From Loripinus fragilis (taxonomy: Eukaryota > Mollusca > Bivalvia > Lucinida > Lucinidae), in contig CAXHUL010000253.1 in NCBI GenBank assembly GCA_964019695.1, positions 1 through 64,000 on the forward strand: a stretch of DNA of 64,000 bases. Direction: 5' to 3'. Positions 53,222 to 64,000 of the stretch are shown piece by piece; the first letter of the stretch is position 1, and each line of letters starts with the position of its first letter. A program made the position numbers and the translations under genes. Under the pieces are notes generated by a model. That model was not told the origin of the DNA. It saw only the letters and a list, made by a program, of their open reading frames with translations, and did not search any database.

Positions 53222-56200
53222 CTAGTCAAATCGTTTTGAGTGTATAATAAAATCTTTGACTTTTAAGAAAAGAGCTTCATTTTCTAGGTCTGTTGCAGTT
53301 TCCTTACCATATAGTAATTCATGCGTTTTATGCGTTTGCAAGACATCAGACAAATATATGTTTCTTGTGTGCCTGTATATTGGGCATATAAAAAAAGAAT
53401 GATAAGCGCTTTCAAAGCCTCCACAAGAACAGGACGGACTGTTGATAATATTTTTACTATAAAGATGAGAGTTTAACGAGCTGCATTCCATGCGTATTCT
53501 CGTGTGTAGTATCTGTCCTTTTCTTGTGCCTGCATGAAAGTACATTGGTGGGGGCTTCTTATGCTTGTTTAGCTGATATTTAAATGCAGATACAGTGCTT
53601 GCTCCCTTTGTTTCATCTGGTAGCTCGTTCCAGGCACGAATGGTTGAGGGGAAGAAGGAGTTGAAATAAAGATTTGTGCGTGCTCGTAATGATCGCATGT
53701 TGTTGGCATTTCGAAGGTTATATGTAACGTTATCTTGGACAATAGGAGGTAGGAGATCAGAAAGATAGTCAGGAGTGAGACCGTTTATTATTTTATAGAA
53801 GATAACGAGTTTGTGTTTAGACCTTCTTTCTTGCAGAGTTTCCCATCCCAGCTCAGATAGGAGTTTTTGGATGCTACACAATTTTGTCCCCCCGGTTATT
53901 ATTCTAGCTGCTTAATGGTGAATGAGATCTAATTGTTTTTTGGATTCTGTGGAACAATTGTCCCAGACAGCATCGCTATATTCTATTAAGGGTCGAATGA
54001 ATGATATATACATTCGCTCAAGGGCATGTCTACGTAGTTTAAACTTTAAAGCTCTAAGCAGGTTAAGTCTCGGCCATGCTTTTTCTACTATGTTTTTTAC
54101 ATGATCTGACCAAGTGCAGGAGTTGTTAAAAGTGATACCTAGATGTTTATGTGTTGTTTTTTCTGAGAGATCTGTGTTGTTCATTTTGAGAGTAGGGTGT
54201 GTTTCAGGTATTCTTTTCCTAGATATCAAAAGAGAGGTAGTTTTAGTAGGATTAAAGTCTACTAACCAATTGTCAGCCCAGTGGTGTATTGTCCCTAAGT
54301 CAGAATTAAGAGTGAGTGCTGCTGTATTAGGGTTTACTACAATAATATAGAGACTAGTGTCATCTGCGAAGAGACGGATGTTTGATTTAGTGGACCCAGA
54401 ATTGAGCCTTGTGGGACTCCAGCAAAGATTGAGGCCCAGTCTGATATCATTCCATTTATGACAACTCTTTGTCTACGCCCAGATAGATAACTCGTGAACC
54501 AACGAAGTAGAGATTTAGAGCAGCCAATAGCGACCAGTTTGAACAGTAATCCCTTGTGCCAGACTCTGTCAAAAGCCTTACTGATGTCACAGAAGACAAC
54601 ACGGACTTCCTTCCCATTATCTACAGCTTCGCAGAACATATGGTAGATGTTAAGCAGCTGGTTAGTGGTGGAGTCGCCAGAAATGAATCCAGATTGAAGG
54701 GGTGTTAAGAGATTATTTTGACTGATATAGTTGTAGAGGTGTTTGTGAACGCAGCGTTCCATTGTCTTTCCTATGCAGCTTAGTAAGGAGATGGGTCTAT
54801 AATTAGAAGGAGAAGATCTATCTTCTTTTTTGTAGATTGGTGTAACGTTAGCTTCCTTCCAACGTGCTGGGAAGTATCCTTGTTGTAGTGAGCGATTGAA
54901 GATCATAGTCAGTGGTTTGGAGATGACGGAAGCACCTTCTTTGAGGAGACGATGGCTAATTAAGTCAGGCCCGCATGCGTTGGTAACGTTCAAGTTGCTT
55001 AAGACGTCAATTACATCTTGTTGGGTGATGTCTATGTGCGCTAGTTCTTCGTGTTGAATCTGGGTTGGAGCTGGTAGTGTTTTGTTATCATCATTAATGT
55101 GCGACTGCGATGCAAAATAATTATTCAACATATTAGATTTTTGGTAATCGTCTTCAGCAGTTTCATCATTAAGTATTAGGGTTGGTATATTTGTTGATGT
55201 TTTGTTTAGATTAAGGATTTGCTTAGAAGTTTTCCAAAATATTTTGGAACTAGCTGATTCATTTGATAGGAGTTGTTCAAGTTTGTCAAAATATTCCTTT
55301 TTAGATTTCCGAATTTCGTTAACCACTTTATTCCTAATTGCTTTGAATTTATCTCTTAGATTATTGTCATAAGTTTTCTTATATTTTCTGAATATTCGCT
55401 TGCGCTTCCTAATCAGGTTTCTAATACGACACGTGATCCAAGGGTGATCTTTAGGCCTTATTGTTACGATTTTGTTTGGTATTGATTTTTCGCTTGCTTC
55501 GATGAGTGCATTTGTTATGTATTTCACATTATGTTCAAGGTCGGTATTGCGTTCGATGTCCTCTTCAAAGTTATATTCAGATAGAAGTTCGCGATATCTG
55601 GTGAAATCTGCTTGGGGATAGAGCCATACTCGCCGCTTGTATGTTTTCACTGATGGGCGTAGAAACTTTAACAAAACGATAATTGGACAGTGGTACCTTA
55701 TTTGATCTGGCAAGAAGTTGTCAATAACGCCACTTGTTAGCATGTTTGCAGTGTTACGTAAAAGGATCAGATCGATGAGTGATGATGAATTTTCTGTAAA
55801 GTGCGTTGCGTCTTTAATTACCTGTGATAAATTATAATGTAACATTGTATCCCTTATTTTGTTATTGTCGTTCATCAACATGTTATAATTGAAGTCACCT
55901 AAGATAATGAGGTCGGTTATGTTGGTGTTATGAGCTCTGTCTATGCTTTCAACCACTAGGTTGAAGTATTCGGCACCGCTGTTCGGGGGCCTGTAGAAAC
56001 CACCGACTAAAATCTGTTTGGATTGGACTTGAAGTTCCAACCAAACAGCTTCTAGCCCATGTATTTCTAAGTCTGCCCTGCGCTTGCATGTAAAAAAGTA
56101 GCGTACGTACATAGCCACCCCACCGCCAGGACGGTCATGCCGGTCCGTCCTGTGCGATGGTGTGAAGCTATCGATAAGTTTTGAGTCATTTGGTATTTGC

Positions 56201-56754
56201 GGTTTCAACCAACTTTCAGTGAAAACAAGTACATCGTATGCGTGTGCTTCACACCTAATAACATCAATCTTTGGAAGAAGACTTTGTATATTTAGATGCA
56301 TGATACTCAAATGGCTGGAGAGCATGTCAAATGAGCTTAACGAGCTAGGTATACTAGATATACTAGTGTCAGTTTCGACAGAGTCTGGACCTGGATTGGG
56401 GTGAATGTCCCCAGATAGAAGAAGTAATGTTGATAGCCAGAGGAGAAAGTTACAAAGAATGAGTACGCTGATACAGTATAGCGTGAAACTTGTGTTTTTG
56501 TATGCATTTGGTTTCAGTTTAATGTAGGGATTCTGTATTGATTTATATAGCTCGTTGGTCCTCTGTAAGATTATCATAGCACTCAAACAATGTATGTTGT
56601 ATGTATAATTGTCTATATGACAGGAAACAAGCAACGATACGATGAGCAGATAAAATTTCTTGTACATAAGCCTCTTTTCTACACCAAGTCCAAGAGTTTG
56701 AGATATTCCAAGCATGCTGCCAAGGCCATCCGATTTGATCTTACGTTTCGTCAT
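53222..56754 (-). pseudogene. APE-type non-LTR retrotransposon ORF (endonuclease and RT), broken
   Basis: Minus strand. The first block, 54337-56754, is an open frame of 805 codons. A hydrophobic segment at about 90-114 is followed by the 2A-like GDIHPNPGP (115-123). The apurinic-type endonuclease spans about 148-360, with HLNIQSL (153-159), FTESWL (178-183), GGFYRPP (251-257) and LGDFNYN (285-291). The RT includes YRPISLLSCIGKTMERC and FCDISKAFDRVWH, up to VPQGSILGPL. At about 54400 the expected block between GPL and SNIRLFADD is deleted with a change of frame. The RT then continues with LFADDTSLYI. A TAA at 53911-53913 (HH-stop-AARIITG) breaks it again before the C-terminus at 53222. In the endonuclease the usual Ser-Asp-His reads Arg-Tyr-His (353-355). 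Probably jockey/CR1-related. Not functional. Confidence 0.88.
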
Positions 56755-57577
56755 GGAGTGTTAATAAGAGATCTAGGAAAATCAGGAAAAGCCTTAACAG
56801 CAAGCCCGGAGTACCATTGATTTGCCTACCAGTTTCCATTTGGCTTGGAGAAACGCTGATATGAAAATGTATACATATAGCCTTGTGTACATGGTATATA
56901 TTCATAAGAGAAAGTGCTACCCTGGTATCAGACAGAACTAAAATGCACGAAGAAGAAATGTGGGTAGTAAGAAGAAGAGAAAGAAAAAGAGGAATAATGA
57001 ACATGAAATACATTTGTTAATACAAGCAGATTTGGTGATTTGGGTGATGCTTTTTATGTCACAGCGTGGTGGGGCCACAGGCACATGCGAGAAATCACGG
57101 TAGACGGGGTGGAGTGGGGCTACATTAATGATCGCCAGTTGCATGAGGCATGGGGAATTTCTAAAGGGGTAACATCGGCAAGTCACAAATAGCGCCGGTG
57201 CGAAGGACACAATAACACATATCAGGACATCAAACCAAAACCAGTGATGACCCGCAAGTGCTCGACGCGCCCACTCATTCGCAGTGAACATTAAAATTTT
57301 AGCATCATTTGTAACATAATGTATGGAGTATATTTATTGGTTAGCCTCAACTCATTTATACGTATGTTTCTATTAACCGTCGGGTTCAGACGATACATGG
57401 AGACATTTGGATTTTTAACCGTCACCCCACAATACATAATAGGCAAGTCAACCGTGGCGTTTATAAAACAATGACAGGAGAAGATAATTGTTTTGAGCAT
57501 AAATGGGTTGAGGATTTTATATACTAGTATGACATCATAATTCAAGTATGGTTAATCTAATAGTGTATTGTCTAAGT
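56755..57577. other. Probable LINE 5' flank, no gene supported
   Basis: Upstream of the LINE frame on the minus strand. No ORF1-like sequence is recognised. Minus-strand frames at 56741-57013, 56938-57291 and 57291-57545 show no domain. Confidence 0.35.
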
Positions 57578-57752
57578 AATAGTTATACTATGGGTTGTCC
57601 GCCTGTACGTGGAGATAATCCACGAGCTTTAGCGAGTGGATTATCTTACGGACAGGTGGACAAACATGCTATAACTGTTCTATACCACCTACATCAGTGT
57701 AGACATTGCACATCACGAGGTATTTTGTGCTAAAGATGGTAAGGGTGGTATA
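57578..57752. mobile_element. Two-module foldback MITE, copy B
   Basis: Same structure as copy A at 46730-46912: 'tgggttgtccgcctgtacgt', an inverted arm returning at 'ttatcttacggacaggtgga', then 'ataccacctacatcagtgta' to 'gtaagggtggtataa'. The hairpin loop is about 6 bp shorter than in copy A ('gagctttagcgagtgg'). Confidence 0.85.
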
Positions 57753-60700
57753 AGTATGAGTCTTCTCATAGAGCTGCATTTTCTATCAATAAGAAAATGG
57801 ATGTAATAGTTACCATTAGATTTCGGTTTAACAGATGATAGTTATATCCTGACTAATATGTTAAAGGGGGTCTTGCATCTGTGCCCACGCATGGATTTTC
57901 TTTAAACTTTGCATGATAATGACTCGTTATATACAAACTACGAAAATGTATGTATTGAATTAGATAGTTAAAGCTGCATAGTCTGTAACTTTTGATGTTC
58001 TAATTTTAAAAATAATGTTTTTATTTTTCAAGAACACAGTAAAGATATTCAAATTTAGGTAAACATTTTACCATTTTCGTAAATCTTAACAAGGTATTAC
58101 TATCAAAACAACTGCATTTATGTTAAAATTCAACGGTCTAGAATTATTGGAGGGACGCAAATAATTACCAACAAGAGAAAAACACGCCTATTTGATGAGA
58201 TTATTCACTTTTCCATGCAGTTTTCAGCTGTACTGAACATTTTTATTGTGAAAACATAGCTTAATTCTACTTTTACAAATGATTTAAAAAGAAAATAAAA
58301 TTTTTCGAAAAATGTTCATAGTTACAGAGTATGCAGCTTTAAGAATAAGGCTTAGGAAGCAACCCTGACGTACCCCACCTGTGAGGTGACACCTGTCCCT
58401 AAATTTCTATGTCCTTAATCTGTAGTTTTGTTTATTTCTATGATTTATCATCTAGATTAAACCCCAAATACCATAGGCATTATACTTATACCAGGAAACC
58501 ATTTGGATATATTATGGTTTACGTTTTCTGAAGAAGTGATTATAAAATTATAATATTTTTTTCAAAAATTTACAAAACATTCAACATTAAATTCCAAAGA
58601 TAGATATGTTCTAGTCTTTGTCAAGATATCATATTATCACAAAAACATGCCATATATATTCTACTGATCTGAGCCAAATTTCATGAAAATCCAAAACCGG
58701 TAACTTTGTCATTTCCTACCTCTTATGGGTATAGGTCAATTTTAGCAAAATTAATTATTTAGTTGAAATGAATCAATAACTCGACAGAAGGAGGTTGTTT
58801 TTAAATCTACTTCCACTTTTCTTAAAGAAAGACATGTTTAGACAATTTCAAATGATTCAATTGCCGGAAATGCCAAAGGTCATGGCCCCATGTCATGGCA
58901 CTATGGGGCCAAGACAATGTGTATCACTTCCTCAAGTCCTGCATGATATTGTTTAAGAAACATAATATCCTATCAATAAACATGTGAAAACAAGAAGACC
59001 AAATATTTCTATACATCTCAACTGAACTAGAGTAACCACATTCTGGTGCCGTGACCAGGATTAAGTGTAACAGAGTCACATCAAAGGTTCATATAACAGT
59101 GTTCTACATGAATAAGTGAGGTCCAGAAAACGAAACTGTATACCTGGAATTTACAGCCAGCCAAAGAATAAATGTTGCCATTTGATGGAAATCAGCATCA
59201 GTTTTACAAAATAGAATAAACAGAGAAGATTTAAGCATTAATATAGCAATTCCTTTGAAGCCAAGAGTTCTCTGTGACCAAAATGGTTAATTTTAACCAA
59301 TAGGTTTGACAGGGGCTTATTCTTGTGAACCAGGTTTATTAATGAGGCTAACAAATATAAAACCATAGATATATGGTTCTTCTCCTGTATGAACTGACTT
59401 GTCATAAGGTTTCTCTTCTGTATGAATTAAAATTCTTAATAATGTTACATATTAAGTGTAACATTGGTTAGATGTAGTTTTAACGTTAGAAACTAGATGT
59501 GGTAAGTCCAGTGTCACCATATTGTATCGTTTTGGGTAATATTATTGTGTAAGCACTTCATTGAATAAGAATCATGGCACTTAATATCAAAGAATATTGT
59601 TTTTTTTTCTTTTTCCAATCAGCAATAGGGAAAAACACTGAACATATCAACTTCTACCAATAAACGTACTAGCATGGTGATTCAAACTAAGCAAGTATTC
59701 AAGTATGTTTTACAGTGAAACATGATTATTGTATTTTTTACATTTTGATGAATTAGGGCCATGTGTTTACATCAAGTTGAAAAATATGTTACCGGTCCTT
59801 GAATTTCATGAAATTTTGTCTACATATTCTTAACATATATGGAAAGTTTATATGTTGAAATGGTATCTTGACAAAGACCGCAACATGTAAAAAATTTAAT
59901 TCCAAATTCGACTGAATACAAAATATACAGTTGAAAATTGGGGTACCATCTCATAAAAATGATTGCCCACCCGCTATCCTAATACATACAAAGCCATTTA
60001 TAGTATCAGTGAACTTATCAATGATATAGTTATTAAATAAAGCATTTCTGCGCCCGTTACATGATATGTCAATTACTTTAGAAATGATTATAACTGGATA
60101 CCCTAAGGTATTGTAGTGATATCATACATGACGTCATAAATTAGCAATGGAATTGCATAAAAACTCAAATGCACCATAAATATAAAAGTCATACCCCAGA
60201 CAATTAATAAACATAATATTATCAAATTCCAAGCGTGGACAGACTCCCATGTTAATTTCCCATACCATGAAAGAGCCCCTTTTTACTAATTAATATAAAA
60301 CAATAATCTATGTGATTTACTCCTGGATATGTGAATCCCAGAGTCCAGTCTTGTCGAAACGAAATACAAGAAAAGGCCCCAGGATGATATGTAAAGTTAT
60401 ATGGATTTATCTTAATATCCAGTTAGAACATCACATTCGTATCCACATCGAGAGAACTATCATGACTGGAGGAGGCGAATTTATTTGACAGAAGAGGAAA
60501 TAACTATTTTCCAGACAAACTTTTGAATACTTCCCACAATCGATAAGATTGCCCCAATTTGAGCGAACATTGCAGACCCTGGTGAAATCCCCCTAGGGTG
60601 GCACTTCATCTGGGTCTTCACTATTTGCCAAGCTCCGTTACCGAACCAATATATCGCCCTATTTACTCCCCACTAGGTCCGCCTCGAATCATGGATACCC

Positions 60701-61024
60701 GTTCGCAAAAAATCACCAGCTTTCCGTGCCTTTTGTGTATTGAGTTTCAAAAACCGTACTGATAAAAAGGGAGATTCCAACAGTGAGGTCATGATCTTAA
60801 ATTTGTTGGGAGTTTTTGCGCTTTTGGGATTTACCTTTACGTCACTGTCATAACTATATATACTTCAATGTAAACGTGAAAGGCTCAATACAGTTATTTC
60901 TAGACCGTGCTATCAAAACAAGTAAGATACCGTACCACACCATGGGCCCGTTCAAACCCGGAACGGTATGAGGTTGAAATTTACCAGTAATCTAGAATTC
61001 GAACAGATAAATCGCTGCGATCTG
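57753..61024. other. Long AT-rich stretch without recognised genes
   Basis: More than 3 kb with no open frame of note, no recognised transposon and no RNA gene. A local hairpin, 'catggccccatgtcatgg' with 'actatggggcca', lies near 58881-58915. Nothing else is definable. Confidence 0.45.
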
Positions 61025-63440
61025 AGACGAGATGCCGCTCGTGCAACCTCCCGCCCTGGCGAAGTTAACACATGCGGTGGGTACCCAAGAGAACCGTCTC
61101 GATGAGGCTGTCCTTTCCAGTACCCAAGACATGGCGACCCCGCCGGATAAGAAAATAGTCACAATATTAACGCTCAACCAACTGACTATCTATAGCTTTA
61201 AGTCTTTCCTCTTGCGTAATCAACATGTGTGGTGGGTACTCAAAAGAACATGTGTGGTGGGTACTCAAAAGAACCGTCTCTATGAGGCTGTCCCTTTGAG
61301 CACCCAAAAGAAATGTTCACCCCGCCAGCAAATTCTCTAGACCTGTGAGTATTTACCCCGGCGAAATCAACACATCAGGTCGGTACTCAAACGAACCGTC
61401 TCGATGAGGCTATCCTGTTGAGTACCCAAACCAATGTTAGCGCCGCCGAAAAATAAAATAGTTACAATATTTACACTCAACCAGCAGAAAGTCTATACAT
61501 TTAAGTTTTTCCTCTGGCGTAATCAGACATGTGCTGTGGGTACTCAAAAGAACAGTCTCAAGGAGTCCGTCCTTTTGAGCACCAAAAACCAATGCTAATA
61601 CCGCCGGATAAGAACAGTCACAATATTTACACTCAGCCAGCAGATATCTATGCCTTGAATCCCCTTAAGTCTTTCCTCTGGCATAAATAAACATATGTTG
61701 TGGGTACTCAAAAGAAACCAGCTCAATGAGTCCGCTCTCTCAGGCACCCAAAACCAATGTTAACCCTCCAGATAAGAAAATAGTCACAATATTTTCACTC
61801 AACCAGCAGAATATCTATATCTTTAAGTGAGTTGTAATCAAACATGTGCTGTGGGTACTCAAAAGAACCGTCTCGATGAGGCTCTCCCTTTGAGCACCCA
61901 GAACAAATGTTAAACCTACCGGATGAAGTCCCTTAACTATTTCTCTGGCATAATCATGCATGTGCTGTGTGTACTCGAAAGAACAGTCTCAATGAGTCCG
62001 TTCTCTTAAGCACTCAAAACCAATGCTAACCCAGCCGGGAAGGAAAATAGTCACAATATTTTCACTCAACCAGCAGAATATCCATACCTTTAAGTATGGC
62101 GTAGTCAAACATGTGCTGTGGGTACTCAAAAGAACCGTCTGAATGAGACTCTCCCTTTGAGCACCCCGTCGGAGAAGAAAACAGTCACAATATTTTCACT
62201 CAGCCAGCAGAATATCTATCTATATCTTTAAGTGGGTTGTAATCAAACATGTGCTGTGGGTCCTCAAAAGAACCGTCTCAGGAGGCTCTCCCTTTGAGCA
62301 CCCAGAACAAATGTTAAACCCACCGGATGAGAAAACAGTCACGATATTTACACACAACCAGTAGAATGTATAAGCCTTGAGGTCCCTTAAGTCTTTCCTC
62401 TGGCGAAATCATACATGTGTTGTGGGTACTCAAAAGAACAGTCTCAGTGAGTCCATTCTCTTAAGCACCCAAAACCAATGCTAACCCAGCCGGAAAGGAA
62501 AATAGTCACAATATTTTCACTCAACCAGCAGAATATCTATACCTTTTAATATGGCATAGTCAAACATGTGCTGTGGGTACTCAAAAGAACCGTCTGAATG
62601 AGACTCTCCCATTGAGCACCCAAAACAAATGTTAAGCCCACCGGATAAGAAAACAGTCACGACATTTACAAACAACCAGTAGGATGGTTAAGTCTTTCCT
62701 CTGGCTTAATCGTACTTGTGCTCATTGTGCTCTGAGTACTCAAAAGAACAGTCTCAATGAGTCCGTCCTTTTAAGCATCCAAGACCAATGTTAACCCCAT
62801 AGGGTAAGAAAACAGTCACAATATTATCACTCAGCCAGCAGAGTATCTATACCTATAAGTGTGGCGTAATCAAACATAAGCTATGGGTACTCAAAAGAAC
62901 CGTCTCAATGAGGCACTCCCTTTGAGCACCCAGAACAATTGTTAAACCATATTTATACTCAACCAGTAGAATATCTATACCTTGAAGTCCCTTAGGTCTT
63001 TCCTCTGGCGTAATCATACATGTGCTGTGGGTACTCAGAAGAACAGTCTCAATGAGTCCGTACTTTTGAGCACCCAAAACCAGTGTTAACCCCGCCGGAA
63101 AGGAAAATAGTCACAATATTTACACTCAACCAGCAGAATGTCTATACCTTTAAATCTATCTTCTGGTGTAATCAAAACATGTGCTTTGACTACACAAAAG
63201 AACCGTCTCAAGGAGGCTGTCCTTTTGAGCACCCAAAACAAATGTTAGCCTCGTCGAATAAGAGGACAGCCAGCAGAGTATCCAGATCTTTTTTTTACCA
63301 CACATGCGGTGGGCTCTCAAAGGAACCGTCTCAATGAGGCTGTTCCTTTGAGCACCCAAAACAAAAGCTAACCCCGCCGGTTAAGAAAGATATTAACATT
63401 CAACCAGCTGGTTGTCTAGACCTTTGAGACTTTTTTCTGG
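61025..63440 (+). repeat. Satellite array of about 16 monomers (roughly 140-165 bp)
   Basis: The anchor 'gggtactcaaaagaac' or a variant recurs about every 125-165 bp from 61080 to 63315. Each monomer holds the anchor, 'cgtctcaatgaggct' or 'agtctcaatgagtcc', 'ctttgagcaccc', 'aatgttaaccc.gccgg', 'aatagtcacaatattt', 'ctcaaccagcagaat' and 'agtctttcctctggcgtaat'. The anchor and 'ctttgagcaccc' are inverted partners, giving a hairpin in each unit. Short frames here are repeat artefacts. Confidence 0.88.
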
Positions 63441-63542
63441 AGTTCTGAGATGTGCTATCATAGTGTATAGAGTTCGGAAAAAGCAAAGCGCTGATCAAAT
63501 CAAGCTCAGCGATGAAATGACTATCTTTCCTGATCGAGGTGT
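63441..63542. other. Spacer between satellite and LINE ORF1-like frame
   Basis: About 100 bp, no feature recognised. Confidence 0.4.
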
Positions 63543-64000
63543 CTATCGTCGTGAGCGTCTACTTTCAAGGTGGCGTAATGCCCCATTGACGTCACCGAAT
63601 TGACAAATGTCAGCATTTGATTTGATCAGATGTCTCTTGTCATCAAGGTCCCTCACAAAGATTCTCCCGTCAAAAGAATAAGCTGCCTTTAAGGCCTTTA
63701 CGCGCACCAAGGTTCGCGCATCAAACAGTAATTTCGAGCGTTTCCTAGTGAGATCCTCATTGATGAAGACCGTCTTACGAGAAGGTTTGTCGCGAAGCTG
63801 CTTTCGCACTTGGTAGAGTTTGTTTCGCGTGTTATACCTGGTGAACTTCACAATGATTTCGCGACTTCGTTTGCCGCGCTTTCCATCGTCTGGTCTGCCG
63901 ACTCTGTGAGAACGATCAATTTCAGTATCGCTGATTTCCACATCGAGGTCCTCAGCCAATTGTCTCACTATGTCATCAGTGGATTCGTTTTCAGCCTCAG
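63543..64000 (-). CDS. LINE ORF1-like RNA-binding protein, C-terminal part (runs off the window)
   Basis: The minus-strand frame is open from the window edge to its stop at 63543-63545, about 151 codons visible. Sequence includes EIDRSHRVGRPDDGKRGKR, REIIVKFTRYNTRNKLYQVR, VFINEDLTRKRSKLLFDAR and AAYSFDGRIFVRDLD, ending LESRRSRR. This resembles the RRM and C-terminal domains of L1-type ORF1 proteins found in many invertebrates, which coat the retrotransposon RNA. No ORF2 follows in the window; the satellite lies downstream instead. The N-terminal coiled coil would be beyond 64000. Confidence 0.7.
   Translation of the reverse strand, partial: EAENESTDDIVRQLAEDLDVEISDTEIDRSHRVGRPDDGKRGKRSREIIVKFTRYNTRNKLYQVRKQLRDKPSRKTVFINEDLTRKRSKLLFDARTLVRVKALKAAYSFDGRIFVRDLDDKRHLIKSNADICQFGDVNGALRHLESRRSRR

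Noticed and set aside
61080..61120. Hammerhead core in the satellite ('ctcgatgaggct')
   Set aside because: The required CTGATGA and GAAA are not present; the word is the loop of the monomer hairpin.
61025..63440. A CRISPR array
   Set aside because: The repeats are long, contiguous, diverged monomers without unique spacers, in a eukaryotic context.

Overview
This window looks like bulk non-coding DNA of a bivalve mollusc. The sequence is AT-rich and has no prokaryotic gene layout. It is filled with Penelope-like retroelements, Tc1/mariner relics, a tRNA-derived SINE, foldback MITEs and tandem repeats of kinds I associate with bivalve genomes. The bivalve call rests on family recognition from memory, not on a search. 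I see no convincing intact host gene. The best non-transposon candidates are a zinc-finger open frame near 38.3-39.5 kb and a 138-codon frame at 21.3 kb.

Layout. 0-12 kb: a mollusc-type dispersed repeat array (about 1-3.8 kb) interrupted by a 694-bp Tc1-like transposon with perfect 30-bp inverted repeats, then several foldback elements. 12.2 kb: a SINE with an 11-bp target-site duplication. 16.1-18.1 and 22.0-23.2 kb: two nearly identical copies of a Penelope-like (probably Naiad-type) reverse transcriptase end plus 3' tail, called family 1 here. 20.8-21.8 kb: an unclassified inverted-repeat element inserted in a (TA)n microsatellite. 23.2-25.5 kb, minus strand: a canonical Penelope-like element encoding RT and a C-terminal GIY-YIG endonuclease, with a hammerhead ribozyme motif in its 3' region. 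28.5-29.0 kb: a 231-bp tandem duplication. 29.2-32.0 kb: a 2.75-kb palindrome whose right arm was later hit by a family 2 tail. 32.3-33.7 kb: more repeats and a second SINE. 33.7-34.8 and 47.4-48.8 kb: two diverged copies of a GIY-YIG plus C2H2 zinc-finger protein, each with an aligned in-frame UAG and a degenerate hammerhead-like motif downstream. 34.9-35.6 kb: three 223-bp tandem units that each contain the family 2 terminus. 36-46 kb: many family 1 and family 2 tails, some nested. 48.9-50.2 kb: a Tc1/mariner relic. 51.5-52.4 kb: a candidate LTR. 53.2-56.8 kb: a broken APE-type LINE with a 2A-like motif. 61.0-63.4 kb: a satellite whose monomers each hold a hairpin. 63.5-64.0 kb: the end of a LINE ORF1-like protein running off the window.

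How it fits together: retroelements dominate. Two related Penelope-like families supply at least fifteen 3'-tail fragments on both strands, and these tails share a start hairpin, a CAGTAAAAT block, an AAGGCGGT block and a common terminus. Several nestings give relative ages: Tc1 after the mollusc repeat array, family 2 tail after the big palindrome, family 1 tail inside a family 2 coding end. Regions not listed as elements are AT-rich DNA in which I see nothing definable.
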